Source: Tautonia plasticadhaerens (lineage in GTDB: Bacteria; Planctomycetota; Planctomycetia; Isosphaerales; Isosphaeraceae). Taken from it: a stretch of DNA of 64,000 bases. The notes under the pieces were generated by a model. It did not search any database. It saw only the letters and a list, made by a program, of their open reading frames with translations, and was not told where the DNA came from. Shown here piece after piece: positions 42,101 to 50,363 of this stretch; position 1 is the first letter of the stretch; the number at the start of each line of letters is the position of its first letter. Both the position numbers and the translations under genes were made by a program. The stretch is taken from contig NZ_CP036426.1 of the NCBI RefSeq assembly GCF_007752535.1, positions 434,001 to 498,000 of the forward strand, read 5' to 3'.

Positions 42101-45100
42101 CGCGTCAGCCGACAGGGGACCATCGCGGAACTCGAGGTCGACTCGAAGGATCTGACGACCGACGGCCAGTCCGGCGAGGGGTCCGTGCCCGTCACCATCG
42201 ACGACGACGAGGGGGGGACCTATGTCCTGCGCGCCTCGGCGACCGACCGCTTCGGCAACCCGATCGTCGCCGAGCGGGTGCTGACCGTCTCCGGCTCGGA
42301 GGACGCCCAGAAGCTCCGAATCCTGGCCGATTCGCTGGCCTTCAAGGTGGGCGAGCAGGCGCAGGTGAACCTCCACAACCGCTCCGGGGGGGGCCCGGCC
42401 CTGCTGACCTGGGAGGCCGATCGGATCCTCTCCTACCGGATCGTCGCGCTGGAGGAGGGCGACAACCCGGTCCGATGGGAGGCCGACGACGCCCAGTTCC
42501 CGAACGTCACCCTGGCCGCCTCCCGGATGGCCGGGACGGACTTCCACCGGGCCCAGGTCGACCTCACCCTGACTCGGGATCTCCGGGTGACGGTCGAGCC
42601 CGCCCGGGAGTCCGTCGGCCCCGGCGAGGAGGTGGAGGTGGTGATCCGGGCCGCCGACCAGCTCGGCCGGCCGGCCCGGGCGGAGGTGTCGCTGGCGCTG
42701 GTCGACCGGGCGCTCCTGCGGCTCTACGGCGACGACCTCCCCCCTATCGGCCCGTTCTTCCACGGCCAGGCCCGCACCGGCGCCTTCGCCACCGAGGCGA
42801 CCAACACCTTCCGATACGCCCCGAGCACCGAGACGATCGCCGAGGCCCTGCTCGACGAGCGGGAGCGGCAGGTGCTCGCCGCGCTCACCGATGCCGACCA
42901 GGACGCCGTCCGGGAGCGGGCCGACGCCATCACGATCCCCCAGGACTTCGCGATGCCGGGCCAGGCCCAGGCGGGACAGCCCCAGGTCCCCCCCGCACCG
43001 GCAATGGCCGGGGCCATGATGGGAGAGATGGGGGGCATGGCCGGCGGCCGAGGGGGGATGGTCGAGGCGAACGAGGCCGTCCCCGCCCTCGAGGGGACCG
43101 AGTACGACGTCGGCCTCCATTTCTCCATGCCCGGTCGCGACCGGGCCGCGCTGGCCAACGATCGGCAGGAGCTGTACCGCCGCAAGGTTGCGGCGTACGA
43201 GGGGTTCGATGACGGGCCATCGGGCGCGGTGATGTTGGGCGTCGGTGCCACGGAATTCGGGGGCCTGGCGGGCGGCGCGGTCTCGGCCCCGGCGACCCGC
43301 GAGCAGTATGTCGAGACGGCCTACTGGAACCCGGCGATCGTGACGGGAGAGGACGGCACCGCCCGGGTCACGATCAAGGCCCCGACGGCCCTCTCGCGCT
43401 ATCGGTTCACGGCCCGGGGCGTCACCGGGGCCGACACGCTGGCGGGCCAGACGACGGCCGACCTGATGGTGTCGCAGGACTTCTTCGTCGAGCTTCGCAC
43501 GCCGAGCATGCTCACCGAGGGGGACAAGCCCCGGTTCCTCGCCCGGGTGCACCACACCGGCGTGAAGGGACGCATCGAGGTCCGCCTGGCCTCCTATGCG
43601 ACCGGCAACGAGCAGGCCGACCCGAAGGTGATCGAGGTCGATCGGGACGGCGTGACCGAGGTCCTGTTCGACCCGTTCGAGGTCCCGGACGCGACCGAGG
43701 TCGAGCTCACCCTGTCCGCCCGGGCCGGTGACCGGGCCGACGAGATCCGGGCGACCGTCCCCGTCCGCCCCTGGGGGGTTCGGGCGATCGCCTCGGGCTC
43801 GGGGGCCAGCAGCGACGACGCCACGGTTTTCGTCGAGCTGCCGGGGGGGCGACGGTACGAGTCCCCCGAGATGCTGATCACCCTCTCGCCGTCGACCCGT
43901 CGACTCCTGATCGAGCTGGCGCTGGGACAGCAGGCCTGGCCCGCGGCGGACCAGCCCGATGCCGGCACGATGTTCCGCGTCTGCTTCCCGCAGCCGAGCA
44001 CGGTGGCCGACCGGGCCTCGGACCTCCTCGCGGCGACGTCGGCGCTGGTCTATCTCCGCAGGGTGGGCGGAGCCGAGGCCCCGGAGGCCCCGCGGCTGAC
44101 GGGCCGGATCCGGGGGCTCGTGGCCGAACTCATCTCGATGCAGAACGACGACGGCGGCTGGCCCTGGGTGCCGAGCCGGCCGAAGTCGCCGCAACCGAGC
44201 GAGCGGTTGACCTCGTCCTACGCCCTCTGGGCCCTCGACTCGGCCGAGCCGCTGGGGCTGTTGAGCGACCCGTCCGTCGCCGACCGGGCCACGGGCTGGA
44301 TCGAACAGCAGTTCGCCCAGGTCGACCCCACCGACCGGGACACCCGGGCCGCCCTGCTCTTCGCGCTCAGCACCCGGGGGCGGGCCGGCTTCGAGCAGGC
44401 GAACCGGCTGAACCGGGACCGGCAGCAGCTCTCCAACCCGGCGCTCGCGTTCCTGGCGCTCACGTTCGCGAACCTCGATCGGTCGAGCCTGGCGGCCGAG
44501 GTCCTCGGCGTGCTCGGGCCGAGGTCGGAGGCCGGGGCCTCGGCCCCGGGCGGCCCGGTGCTCCGCCACTGGGAGGCCGACTCGCGTCATCCCTTCTTCC
44601 GGGGGACGGCCGAGGTCACCGCGCTGGCGAGCCTCGCCTACTCGGCGGGCCTCCCCGCCGCCCCCGAGCTGGGGCAGTCCGCCGAGTGGCTGCTGGCCCA
44701 CCGGATCGGCCTCGACTGGAGGCCCCACAAGGCGAAGGGGCCGGCCCTGGCGGCGCTGGGCCGATATTTCGGCGGGGCCGACGCGGCCGAGGACGATTAT
44801 CGGCTGGTCGTCACGGTGAACGACCAGGAGGTCCACCGCGCCGAGATCTCCGGCCGGTCCGAGGGGGAGGCGATCCGGGTCCCCCGCAAGGCGATCGACG
44901 GCACCGGGCGGAACCGGGTCCGGTTCGACATCGAGGGGAGGGGGACGTTCGGCTACTCGGTCACCCTCGCCGGATTCACCCGGGAGTTCGGGCCGGACCA
45001 GGACCGGCGGGACCGGTCGTTCTTCGTCGATCGGCGGGCCTACCTCGCCGCCGAGCCCGAGTTCGAGGGCCGACCGCTGCCGACGGGGTTCTCGGCGGCC

Positions 45101-47335
45101 GTGAACCCCCAGGCGTTCCGGAACGAGGTCTCCCAGGTCGCGCTCGGCGGCCGGGCCCGGGTGGAGGTCTCGGCCAGCCGGGTCCATCGGTCGGGCGAGC
45201 CGAGCTGGGAGCGGGACTTCCTCGTCCTGGAGGAGCCGTTGCCGGCCGGGGCCACGCTCGTCGAGGGCTCGGTGCAGACGTCCGCCTCGCACTTCGAGGT
45301 GCGGGACGGCGTCCTCACCCTGTACTTCGCCCCCGACCAGGACCCCGGCAGCTCCTCCTACGAGGTCTTCGGCCATCTGCCCGGCGACTACCGGGCCCTG
45401 CCCCCGATCCTGCGCAGCGCCTACGAGCCCGGCCGCGACCACCTGGGCATGCCGGCCGACCTGACCGTGCTCGAACCCGGCGAGGACTCCACGGACCCGT
45501 ATCGGCCCACGCCCGACGAGCTGTTCGCCCGGGGCTCCGCCCTGTTCGACCGGGGGCGGTTCGCCGAGGCGGCCGAGGTCCTCGGCTCGCTCTGGGAGGG
45601 CTATTCCCTCCGGGACGACGTGGCCCGGGACGCCGCCCGGATGCTCCTGAAGGCGCACATCGCGCTGGGCAACCCCCGGCCGGTCGTCCAGTTCTTCGAG
45701 ATCCTCCGGGAGCGGGCCCCAGACGAGGTGATCCCGTTCGGCGAGATCCTCGCCGTCGGCTCCTCCTACCGCGACATCGGCGAATCCGAGCGGGCCTACC
45801 TCGTCTGGAGGGCCACGGCGGAGGCGAGCTACCTGGAGGACGCCCGGGTCGGCGAGGTGCTCCGGCAACGCGGGATGCCCCTTGAGGCGGTGGCGTACCT
45901 GCTGGACCTCTGGCGCGAGTACCCCGACACCGCGTCGATCGAGAGCGACTTCTTCGGCCTCTCCCAGGTGCTCGCCGGGCTGGCCGTCGAGGCCCAGGGC
46001 GACCCGGGGATCCGGAGGACGCTGCTCGACGCCGACCTCTCGCCGCCCCGGTTGCTCCTGCAGTCGATCCGACTGATCCAGGTCTTCCTCGCGCGGTCGC
46101 CCGACAACCCGATCGCCGACGAGGCGAGCCTGGCGCTCGTCAATGCGTACCTGGATCTGGAGGACGACGAGACCGTCGTCTCGCTGGCCGAGCGGTTCGC
46201 CGGGCTCTACGGGTCGAGCGACTACCTCGACAGCTTCCGCTATTCGGAAGCCCTCGGCCGATTCCGCCTCGGGCAATACGACCGGGCGATCGCCGTGGCG
46301 GAGACGATCGCGGGCGCGACCTATCGCGACGACTCCGGCGCCGAAGTGCCCAGCCCGAACCGGTGGCAGGCCCTCTACATCCTGGGGCAGATCTACCACG
46401 CCCGACGGGACGCCCGGAAGGCCGTCTCGTACTACGAGCAGGTCGCCGACCGCTTCACCGACGCCGCCGGCGCCGTCCGGCAGCTCACCCGGGAGGAGCT
46501 GGCGCTGCCCGAGATTACCCTGATCCGCCCCTCCGACCTCCTTCGGCTCGCGGCCCACGGCGAGGAGCCGATCCTCGCCTCGCTCGGCGCCGACGCCGCC
46601 CGGCCCGCCGAGGGGCCGACCGTGCCGCTGGAGTCCCGCAACATCGAGGAGGCCGCCGTCACCGTCTACCCGGTCGACCTGATGCGTCTCTACCTCACAC
46701 GGCGCAACCTGGATGACATCGCCGGCATCGACCTGGCGGGCATCTCGCCGCTGGTCGAGACGGCCGTCTCGCTGGGGGACGGCTCCGACTTCGACGCGAA
46801 GGAGACGCCCGTCCCGCTGCCGATCGAATCGGAGGGCGCGTATCTCGTCATGGTCCGAGGGGATGGACGGTACGCCTCGGGGATCGCGCTGGTCAGCCCG
46901 CTGGAGCTGGACGTGCTGGAGGAGCCCGACGCCGGCCGGGTCCGGGTGACCGTCCGCCTCGCCGAGACCGGGGAGCTGGTGCCCGGCGTGCAGGTCCGGG
47001 TGATCGGCACGGAGGACGAGCGGTTCGTGAGCGGCGAGACCGACCTGAGGGGCGTCTTCGTGGCCGACGGCATCCGGGGCCAGGTCACCGCCGTCGCCCG
47101 GCGGGATGCCGACCAGTACGCCTTCTACCGGGGCACCGGCTACGTCGGGGCCCCGCCCGAGGCACCCCGGACGCCCGAGGCGTCCCAGGTGGCCCCGGCC
47201 GAGGGGCAGGTGGAGCAGTCCCTGGAGCAGAACCTGCGCGAATTGAACCGGGCGAACCAGCTCCGGCAGATCGATCGGCTGGAGCGTCGCTACCAGGAGG
47301 GCGGCAAGGGCGTGCAGGTGGACAAGGCCTACTGA
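39131..47335 (+). CDS. Giant alpha-2-macroglobulin family protein with TPR arrays at both ends
   Basis: 2734 residues, far longer than usual bacterial alpha-2-macroglobulins (about 1600). Layout: signal peptide (1-27); N-terminal tetratricopeptide region (about 60-537, repeats such as AISEFQSYLDEFPGG and AIEAFRGYLAQYPDGPQSAD); macroglobulin domains from about 547, including the MG2-type TDRPAYRPGQEVELRG (about 750); a Met/Gly/Pro-rich linker (about 1274-1313); the A2M region WNPAIVTGEDGTARVTI (about 1399); and a thioester-type toroid domain (about 1610-1930, QNDDGGWPWV). Then follow a second TPR array (about 2129-2457), a carboxypeptidase-regulatory-like fold (about 2604-2660) and a terminal coil. 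The thioester motif C-x-E-Q reads CFPQ (Cys1618, Gln1621). Family members trap proteases in the periplasm. S10 and M28 peptidase genes follow. Confidence 0.92.
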   Translation: MRIRHGRARAVVALALVVSGALAVLAGQGGEERGGGADPGPPRVPEAGLAVEPIAPDLPGGVVARLQEGKYAEAAEVVAAWSLEGEADGDRRSYAALIRGIALRLDGRADHAREALASALDADPEGRWSAKLRSELAATELLADRPEQAEALARAQVETLLDPSRKDELAGVYVAFADRLLEPVGPTARPDPEAAHALLQQASELAKGDELRARIRLRMGRASREAGDPGRAISEFQSYLDEFPGGADRPRARLLLGEAQLEAGQPLPARLTWSDLARDLEAERDGPADIRAEALFRISETYGFPQPGDDASLDLGIAALRRYLDAFPAHEDAVRASYWIGAASLHRGQSQRALEAFRAFLAEEPFRAESEAARRDLAELRMDVAFQVGVVLRQQGRFAEAIEAFRGYLAQYPDGPQSADAQREILNTQLVSAGEHLRRERHDEARDAWRRFVSENPLDPRVPELLFQVGESFASQDRFDEAIASWETLIGKFPGTEPAGHAQFRIGEVLETERDQPGQAIERFERVAVEPWQSRARQRIAVMESTELTVISPRAFRTGEVPRLEITTRNVETLTFRSYRLDPESYFRKKQRLGGVESLDVGLVAPDAEWTVEVAGYAKYAPIERAYELDRVPVPGVHVVKVSDEEKLQATTLVVGSDLDAIVKTSRDQLLVFAQDMTDGSGRSGTRVLASGGDGILLEGQGGEDGVLLASWPEPIEPGSGLSYLIIDGAHVAGTGLGVPDRVAQGLEARAYLYTDRPAYRPGQEVELRGVVREVVDGRYAHAPGATYRLEVVDSRGRRILEKSVTLSDFGTFHDTVPVDSSAPVGTYQVRLYQPGKDGFSGSFEVQAYRLQKVDLAIDLPRSVYFRGETVEGKAVARYQYGAPLSGRPIVVDLPDGRTLSGEMDEAGEYEFSFETTGFGEEQPLRIVAQLPQEGVAAVSSTMLAVRAFRVDLSTPRDVYLDGEPFRLTARTIDALGEPTGQPLEVAILRRVSRQGTIAELEVDSKDLTTDGQSGEGSVPVTIDDDEGGTYVLRASATDRFGNPIVAERVLTVSGSEDAQKLRILADSLAFKVGEQAQVNLHNRSGGGPALLTWEADRILSYRIVALEEGDNPVRWEADDAQFPNVTLAASRMAGTDFHRAQVDLTLTRDLRVTVEPARESVGPGEEVEVVIRAADQLGRPARAEVSLALVDRALLRLYGDDLPPIGPFFHGQARTGAFATEATNTFRYAPSTETIAEALLDERERQVLAALTDADQDAVRERADAITIPQDFAMPGQAQAGQPQVPPAPAMAGAMMGEMGGMAGGRGGMVEANEAVPALEGTEYDVGLHFSMPGRDRAALANDRQELYRRKVAAYEGFDDGPSGAVMLGVGATEFGGLAGGAVSAPATREQYVETAYWNPAIVTGEDGTARVTIKAPTALSRYRFTARGVTGADTLAGQTTADLMVSQDFFVELRTPSMLTEGDKPRFLARVHHTGVKGRIEVRLASYATGNEQADPKVIEVDRDGVTEVLFDPFEVPDATEVELTLSARAGDRADEIRATVPVRPWGVRAIASGSGASSDDATVFVELPGGRRYESPEMLITLSPSTRRLLIELALGQQAWPAADQPDAGTMFRVCFPQPSTVADRASDLLAATSALVYLRRVGGAEAPEAPRLTGRIRGLVAELISMQNDDGGWPWVPSRPKSPQPSERLTSSYALWALDSAEPLGLLSDPSVADRATGWIEQQFAQVDPTDRDTRAALLFALSTRGRAGFEQANRLNRDRQQLSNPALAFLALTFANLDRSSLAAEVLGVLGPRSEAGASAPGGPVLRHWEADSRHPFFRGTAEVTALASLAYSAGLPAAPELGQSAEWLLAHRIGLDWRPHKAKGPALAALGRYFGGADAAEDDYRLVVTVNDQEVHRAEISGRSEGEAIRVPRKAIDGTGRNRVRFDIEGRGTFGYSVTLAGFTREFGPDQDRRDRSFFVDRRAYLAAEPEFEGRPLPTGFSAAVNPQAFRNEVSQVALGGRARVEVSASRVHRSGEPSWERDFLVLEEPLPAGATLVEGSVQTSASHFEVRDGVLTLYFAPDQDPGSSSYEVFGHLPGDYRALPPILRSAYEPGRDHLGMPADLTVLEPGEDSTDPYRPTPDELFARGSALFDRGRFAEAAEVLGSLWEGYSLRDDVARDAARMLLKAHIALGNPRPVVQFFEILRERAPDEVIPFGEILAVGSSYRDIGESERAYLVWRATAEASYLEDARVGEVLRQRGMPLEAVAYLLDLWREYPDTASIESDFFGLSQVLAGLAVEAQGDPGIRRTLLDADLSPPRLLLQSIRLIQVFLARSPDNPIADEASLALVNAYLDLEDDETVVSLAERFAGLYGSSDYLDSFRYSEALGRFRLGQYDRAIAVAETIAGATYRDDSGAEVPSPNRWQALYILGQIYHARRDARKAVSYYEQVADRFTDAAGAVRQLTREELALPEITLIRPSDLLRLAAHGEEPILASLGADAARPAEGPTVPLESRNIEEAAVTVYPVDLMRLYLTRRNLDDIAGIDLAGISPLVETAVSLGDGSDFDAKETPVPLPIESEGAYLVMVRGDGRYASGIALVSPLELDVLEEPDAGRVRVTVRLAETGELVPGVQVRVIGTEDERFVSGETDLRGVFVADGIRGQVTAVARRDADQYAFYRGTGYVGAPPEAPRTPEASQVAPAEGQVEQSLEQNLRELNRANQLRQIDRLERRYQEGGKGVQVDKAY

Positions 47336-47344
47336 TCCGCCGAT

Positions 47345-47374
47345 CGGGCCGGCGTGCCTCGGCACGCCGGCCCG
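47345..47374 (+). terminator. Hairpin terminator after the macroglobulin gene
   Basis: A perfect 14-bp inverted repeat (CGGGCCGGCGTGCC and its complement) lies 10 bases after the stop codon. The loop is only 2 bases as written, so the apical pairs must open. No T-run follows. Confidence 0.65.
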
Positions 47375-47482
47375 GACTTGACCCGGTCGCATCGGCATGC
47401 CATCGTTGGTCCGACTGTCGGCCCCGCGCCCCGCGTCGGGCCTCCGACCGGGATTCCCTGCCGATTGCGCGAAGGGCTCGAC

Positions 47483-49057
47483 ATGCGGCGATTCCTCCTC
47501 CCCTGGATCGGCATCCTCCTCCTGCACCAGCCCCCTCCGGTGGCCTCCCAGGGATCCCCCGATCCGGCGAGCGGAGGAACCGTGGCCGAGGACGAGAAGA
47601 CGCCCGCCAGCGAGGGACCCGGGGCAGGCGAGGAGGAGGAGGAACCGGAAATCGAGCCGACCGTCACGCACCACACGCTCGAACTCGACGGGCGGACGCT
47701 CATCTATACGGCCACCGTCGGCACGCTGCCGATCAAGGACGAGCGGGGGGAGGAGACGGGGGAAGTCTTCTACGTGGCCTACACGCTCGACGGCGTGGAG
47801 GATCGGGAGTCCCGCCCGCTGATGTTCTCCTTCAACGGCGGCCCGGGCTCGTCGTCGGTCTGGCTGCACCTGGGGGCCCTCGGGCCGAAGCGGGTGCCGA
47901 TGCCCGACGACGCCACCATCCCGGCCCCGCCCTACCGGCTCGTCCCCAACGAGCAGACCTGGCTGACGGAGGCGGACCTCGTCTTCGTCGACCCGATCGG
48001 CACCGGCTTCAGCCGGGCGGCCGAGCCGGAGAAGGAGGGGGGATTCTTCAACCTCCGGGGCGACATCGCCTCGGTCGGCGAATTCATCCGGCTCTTCATC
48101 ACGCGCAATCGGCGGTGGACCTCGCCGCTATTCGTGGTCGGGGAGAGCTACGGGACGACCCGGGCGGCGGGGCTCTCGGAATACCTGGTCGACCGGGGGA
48201 TCGCCCTCAACGGCGTGATCCTCGTCTCCTCGGTCCTCAACTTCCAGACGGTCCGATTCGGGGACGGCAACGACCTGCCCTACATCCTGTTCCTGCCGAC
48301 CTACGCCGCGACCGCCCGGTTCCACGGGCGGTTGCCCGAGGCGTCGCAGGACCTGCCGCTGGCCGAGTTCCTCGACGAGGTCGAGGCCTGGGCCTCCGGC
48401 CCGTATGCGAGGGCCCTCCAGATGGGAGACCTCCTCTCGGACCGGGAGCGGGCCGACGTGCTCGATCGCCTCGCCGGCTACACCGGGCTCTCCCCGGAGT
48501 ACCTGGAGGACGCCGGCCTCCGGATCGAGATCCAGCGGTTCTGCAAGGAACTCCTGCGCGACCGGGGCCGGACCGTCGGCCGGCTCGACAGCCGGTTCAA
48601 GGGGATCGACGCCTCCCCCGCCGGCGACACCCCCTCCTTCGACCCGAGCATGGCCGCCATCCGTCCCCCATATACCAGCACACTGAACCAGTACCTGAAT
48701 GCCGATCTGGGATACGAGTCGGACGTGCCCTACTACATCCTTGGCGAGGGCGTCCGCGGCTGGGACTACGGCGTTTCCGGGGCCGGGGGCTACGCCGACA
48801 CCGCCTCGGCCTTGCGAGACGCGCTGGCGAAGAATCCCCACATGAAGATCCTGGTCGCATCCGGGTACTATGACCTGGCCACGCCCTACGCCGCCACGGA
48901 ATACACCCTGTCCCACATGGGCCTCGATCCGGAGCTGCGGGACAATTTCCGGGTCGAGGAGTACGAGTCCGGGCATATGATGTACATCCACGAGCCGTCG
49001 CTGGAGGCGTTGAAGGGGCACGTTTCGAGCTTCATCGGCGAGGCCGACGGGCTCTGA
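47483..49057 (+). CDS. S10 family serine carboxypeptidase
   Basis: 524 residues. S10 peptidases remove C-terminal amino acids, usually outside the cytoplasm. A signal peptide (MRRFLLPWIGILLLHQPPPV) is followed by an acidic linker. Family motifs are FSFNGGPGSSSVWLHLG (oxyanion region), FVDPIGTGFSRA and the nucleophile GESYGTTRA (Ser222); the Asp is in ASGYYDLATP and the His in ESGHMMYIHEP near the C-terminus. The triad is complete. GAAGGG lies 6 bases before the ATG. It follows the macroglobulin gene by 147 bases and precedes an M28 peptidase gene. Confidence 0.93.
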   Translation: MRRFLLPWIGILLLHQPPPVASQGSPDPASGGTVAEDEKTPASEGPGAGEEEEEPEIEPTVTHHTLELDGRTLIYTATVGTLPIKDERGEETGEVFYVAYTLDGVEDRESRPLMFSFNGGPGSSSVWLHLGALGPKRVPMPDDATIPAPPYRLVPNEQTWLTEADLVFVDPIGTGFSRAAEPEKEGGFFNLRGDIASVGEFIRLFITRNRRWTSPLFVVGESYGTTRAAGLSEYLVDRGIALNGVILVSSVLNFQTVRFGDGNDLPYILFLPTYAATARFHGRLPEASQDLPLAEFLDEVEAWASGPYARALQMGDLLSDRERADVLDRLAGYTGLSPEYLEDAGLRIEIQRFCKELLRDRGRTVGRLDSRFKGIDASPAGDTPSFDPSMAAIRPPYTSTLNQYLNADLGYESDVPYYILGEGVRGWDYGVSGAGGYADTASALRDALAKNPHMKILVASGYYDLATPYAATEYTLSHMGLDPELRDNFRVEEYESGHMMYIHEPSLEALKGHVSSFIGEADGL

Positions 49058-49093
49058 ACCGCCCACCACTCATCCAGGCCAGGCCCCACCGAC

Positions 49094-50287
49094 ATGATCG
49101 CCTTCGACACCGACCGGGCCGCTCGGCTCCTCCATCGACTCGCGTTCCCCAGGGCCGTCGGGTCGAGGGGCGAGGCGCTGGCCGCTCGGCTGGTCGGGCG
49201 CGCGATGGCGAGGGCGGGCCGGCCGGTGGTCCGCGAGCGGTTCCCGGTCGGGACGGCGGCGAGGCGATTCGGCGTCCTGCCGGCGTCGATCGGGGCGATG
49301 GCACTCGTGGGGATGGGCCTGGCGGCCCTACCCGGGTGGCCGGAGATCGCCACGGCCTGCTTCCTCGCGGCCGGGTACGCGGTCAACGCCCCCTGGATCG
49401 TGGCGAGGTCGCCGGCCGAGCCGAGGCGGTCTCGGGTCTGGTCGGAGAACCTCGTCTCCTGGCCGGTCGAGGATGCCGGGGGGCCGTCCCCATCTCGCGT
49501 CGTCTTCCTGGCCCACTACGATTCGAAGTCGCAGCGGCTGCCGACCGGGGCACGCGTGGCGCTGGTCGTGTTGGCGACGAGCGGGTGCCTGGTGCTCGCG
49601 CTGATCGGGGCGGTCGAGGCCGCGGTCCCGGGCCTGATCGGCGTGGTGCCGGCGGCGGGCGGGGCGGCACTCGTCGGCGTCGCCGTGGCGGCCTTGATGT
49701 TCAACACGTCGGGGAATCGCAGCCCCGGTGCCATCGACAACGCCTCGGGGCTGGCCGTGATGCTGGAACTGGCGCGATCGTGGCGGCCCCGGGACGGCGT
49801 CCCGGTCGAGGTCGCGTTCGTGGCGACGGGGGCCGAGGAGGTCGGGCTCGACGGCGCCCGGGCGTTCCTCCGGCGGCACGAGTGGTGGCTCCGGGAGCGT
49901 CCGACGCTGTTGATCAACCTGGAGAGCGTGGGGGCGGGGGCGCGGGTCTGGCTCGCGGGATCGAACCAGGCGGTCGCGATGGCCGGGCGGGTGGCCGACC
50001 TCCTCGGCATGCCGACCGGCCGGCTCCGCGTCCTCGGCGCCGGCATGGACCACGAGCCCTTCGCCGCCGCAGGCCTCGACGCGGTGAGCCTGCTGGGGGA
50101 TGTGGTTGCCAACTCGTTCGCCTTCCACACCCCCAACGACGGCGTCCGGCTGATCGATCGCGACGCCCTGGTCCGCGCCGGCTCGCTCGCCTCCCACCTG
50201 GCCCGGGCCTGGGCCGGACGCCATCGGCTCGACCCCTCGGGGGCCGACGAGGCCGGGCCCCTCGGGGTGACTCCGATCGGTGCATGA
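49094..50287 (+). CDS. Membrane-associated M28 family metallopeptidase
   Basis: 397 residues. M28 enzymes are zinc aminopeptidases. Metal ligands are recognisable: HYDSKSQ, the bridging Asp in GAIDNASGLAV, the Glu pair in ATGAEEVGLDGA, Glu in LINLESVG, and the last His in FHTPND. Unusually, hydrophobic helices lie before (IGAMALVGMGLAALPG, ATACFLAAGYAVN) and inside the catalytic domain (VALVVLATSGCLVLALIGAV and AALVGVAVAALMFN), between the first His and the bridging Asp. The catalytic domain is therefore interrupted by a membrane hairpin. It lies 36 bases after the S10 gene, so both are probably co-transcribed. Confidence 0.87.
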   Translation: MIAFDTDRAARLLHRLAFPRAVGSRGEALAARLVGRAMARAGRPVVRERFPVGTAARRFGVLPASIGAMALVGMGLAALPGWPEIATACFLAAGYAVNAPWIVARSPAEPRRSRVWSENLVSWPVEDAGGPSPSRVVFLAHYDSKSQRLPTGARVALVVLATSGCLVLALIGAVEAAVPGLIGVVPAAGGAALVGVAVAALMFNTSGNRSPGAIDNASGLAVMLELARSWRPRDGVPVEVAFVATGAEEVGLDGARAFLRRHEWWLRERPTLLINLESVGAGARVWLAGSNQAVAMAGRVADLLGMPTGRLRVLGAGMDHEPFAAAGLDAVSLLGDVVANSFAFHTPNDGVRLIDRDALVRAGSLASHLARAWAGRHRLDPSGADEAGPLGVTPIGA

Positions 50288-50363
50288 CGTAGTGGTTTGG
50301 TGAGCCTGAACCTGCCGGGGGCCACGCGCAGTCCCCGGCCAACCTTCAACGGGAGCGAACCTC

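Noticed and set aside
39929-47869. A 2646-codon open frame antisense to the macroglobulin gene
   Set aside because: The product is low-complexity (Arg/Gly/Pro/Leu) and mirrors the codon bias of the sense gene; no domain was recognised.
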